Positions 5,654 to 5,783 of a stretch of 5,783 nucleotides of DNA are shown in pieces. Position 1 is the stretch's first letter, and every line of letters starts with the position of its first letter. Source of the DNA: Nitrososphaerota archaeon. Its GTDB lineage: Archaea > Thermoproteota > Nitrososphaeria > Nitrososphaerales > CADDZS01. The stretch is taken from assembly GCA_027886795.1 (NCBI GenBank), contig JAPCJU010000089.1:1-5783 (forward strand). Direction: 5' to 3'. The notes beneath the pieces are model-generated. The model made no database searches, was not told where the DNA came from, and saw only the letters and a program-made list of their open reading frames with translations. The translations under genes and the position numbers were made by a program.

Positions 5654-5669
5654 GAGGCTGGCCTGCCTC
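5654..5669. repeat. Short GC hairpin upstream of enolase
   Basis: GAGGC and GCCTC flank a 6-base loop (TGGCCT). On the plus strand it is followed about 20 bases later by TTTTT. No gene reads into it within the window, so it might end a plus-strand RNA or form a leader structure; either is a guess. Confidence 0.3.
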
Positions 5670-5697
5670 CACCTGACCTTTCTTGAGTTTTTGGAAG

Positions 5698-5736
5698 GGA
5701 CTAGCAATTCATTCAATCATTAAGGGCAACTAGTCC
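5698..5736. repeat. Inverted repeat GGACTAG / CTAGTCC upstream of enolase
   Basis: Two perfect 7-bp inverted arms (5698-5704 and 5730-5736) are separated by 25 bp, within the non-coding stretch 5594-5783. That stretch holds no protein-coding frame on either strand, and I see no tRNA or known riboswitch in it. The arms could be operator half-sites or a weak stem. Confidence 0.4.
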
Positions 5737-5763
5737 GATTCAAAACTGAACTCTGACTTTCCA

Positions 5764-5775
5764 CTAACTAACTAA
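5764..5775. repeat. Triple CTAA repeat closing all six reading frames
   Basis: Three tandem CTAA units put TAA in all three plus frames and TAG in all three minus frames. No gene can therefore cross the right end of the window, which supports calling the flank intergenic. The repeat is short and may be chance. Confidence 0.6.
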
Positions 5776-5783
5776 ACTCGAAT

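Noticed and set aside
5770..5783. CTCGAAT at the right edge resembling part of a tRNA T-loop
   Set aside because: The adjoining bases do not form a T-arm or acceptor stem on either strand within the window.

Overview
The window looks like a stretch of archaeal chromosome, most likely from the Thaumarchaeota/Nitrososphaeria or a nearby lineage. The support is indirect: a RimI/Ard1-type acetyltransferase, an archaeal-style NfeD/SppA-like membrane protein, a short-chain enoyl-CoA hydratase of the kind used in the thaumarchaeal 3-hydroxypropionate/4-hydroxybutyrate cycle, promoters resembling TATA elements, T-rich gene ends, and TTG and GTG start codons. No rRNA, tRNA, CRISPR array or mobile element was found, and the lineage is inference.

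Layout from left to right: (1) 1-1127, minus strand, an NfeD-family membrane protein cut by the left edge, with a recognisable Ser nucleophile motif but apparently no catalytic Lys. (2) 1128-1284, a spacer with a hairpin terminator for the next gene and a possible nfeD promoter. (3) 1285-1767, minus strand, a small unrecognised protein with an acidic head, a coiled coil and a Lys-rich tail. (4) 1906-2742, minus strand, an unrecognised protein that reads as an OB fold followed by a winged helix. (5) 2743-2900, a divergent promoter region rich in dyad symmetries. (6) 2901-3377, plus strand, a GNAT N-acetyltransferase of RimI type. (7) 3394-4191 and 4222-5586, minus strand, an enoyl-CoA hydratase/isomerase family protein and, upstream of it, enolase; they lie 30 bp apart and probably form one transcription unit (enolase first). 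(8) 5587-5783, a non-coding stretch upstream of enolase with two small inverted repeats and a CTAA triple repeat that closes all six frames.

The enolase-hydratase pair is central carbon metabolism: enolase interconverts 2-phosphoglycerate and phosphoenolpyruvate, and the hydratase hydrates 2-enoyl-CoA esters. The other genes look like separately transcribed housekeeping or lineage-specific genes. I see no clearly new multi-gene system. The points most worth checking are the OB-winged-helix protein with its symmetric leader, the Ser-only NfeD protein and the bipolar coiled-coil protein.
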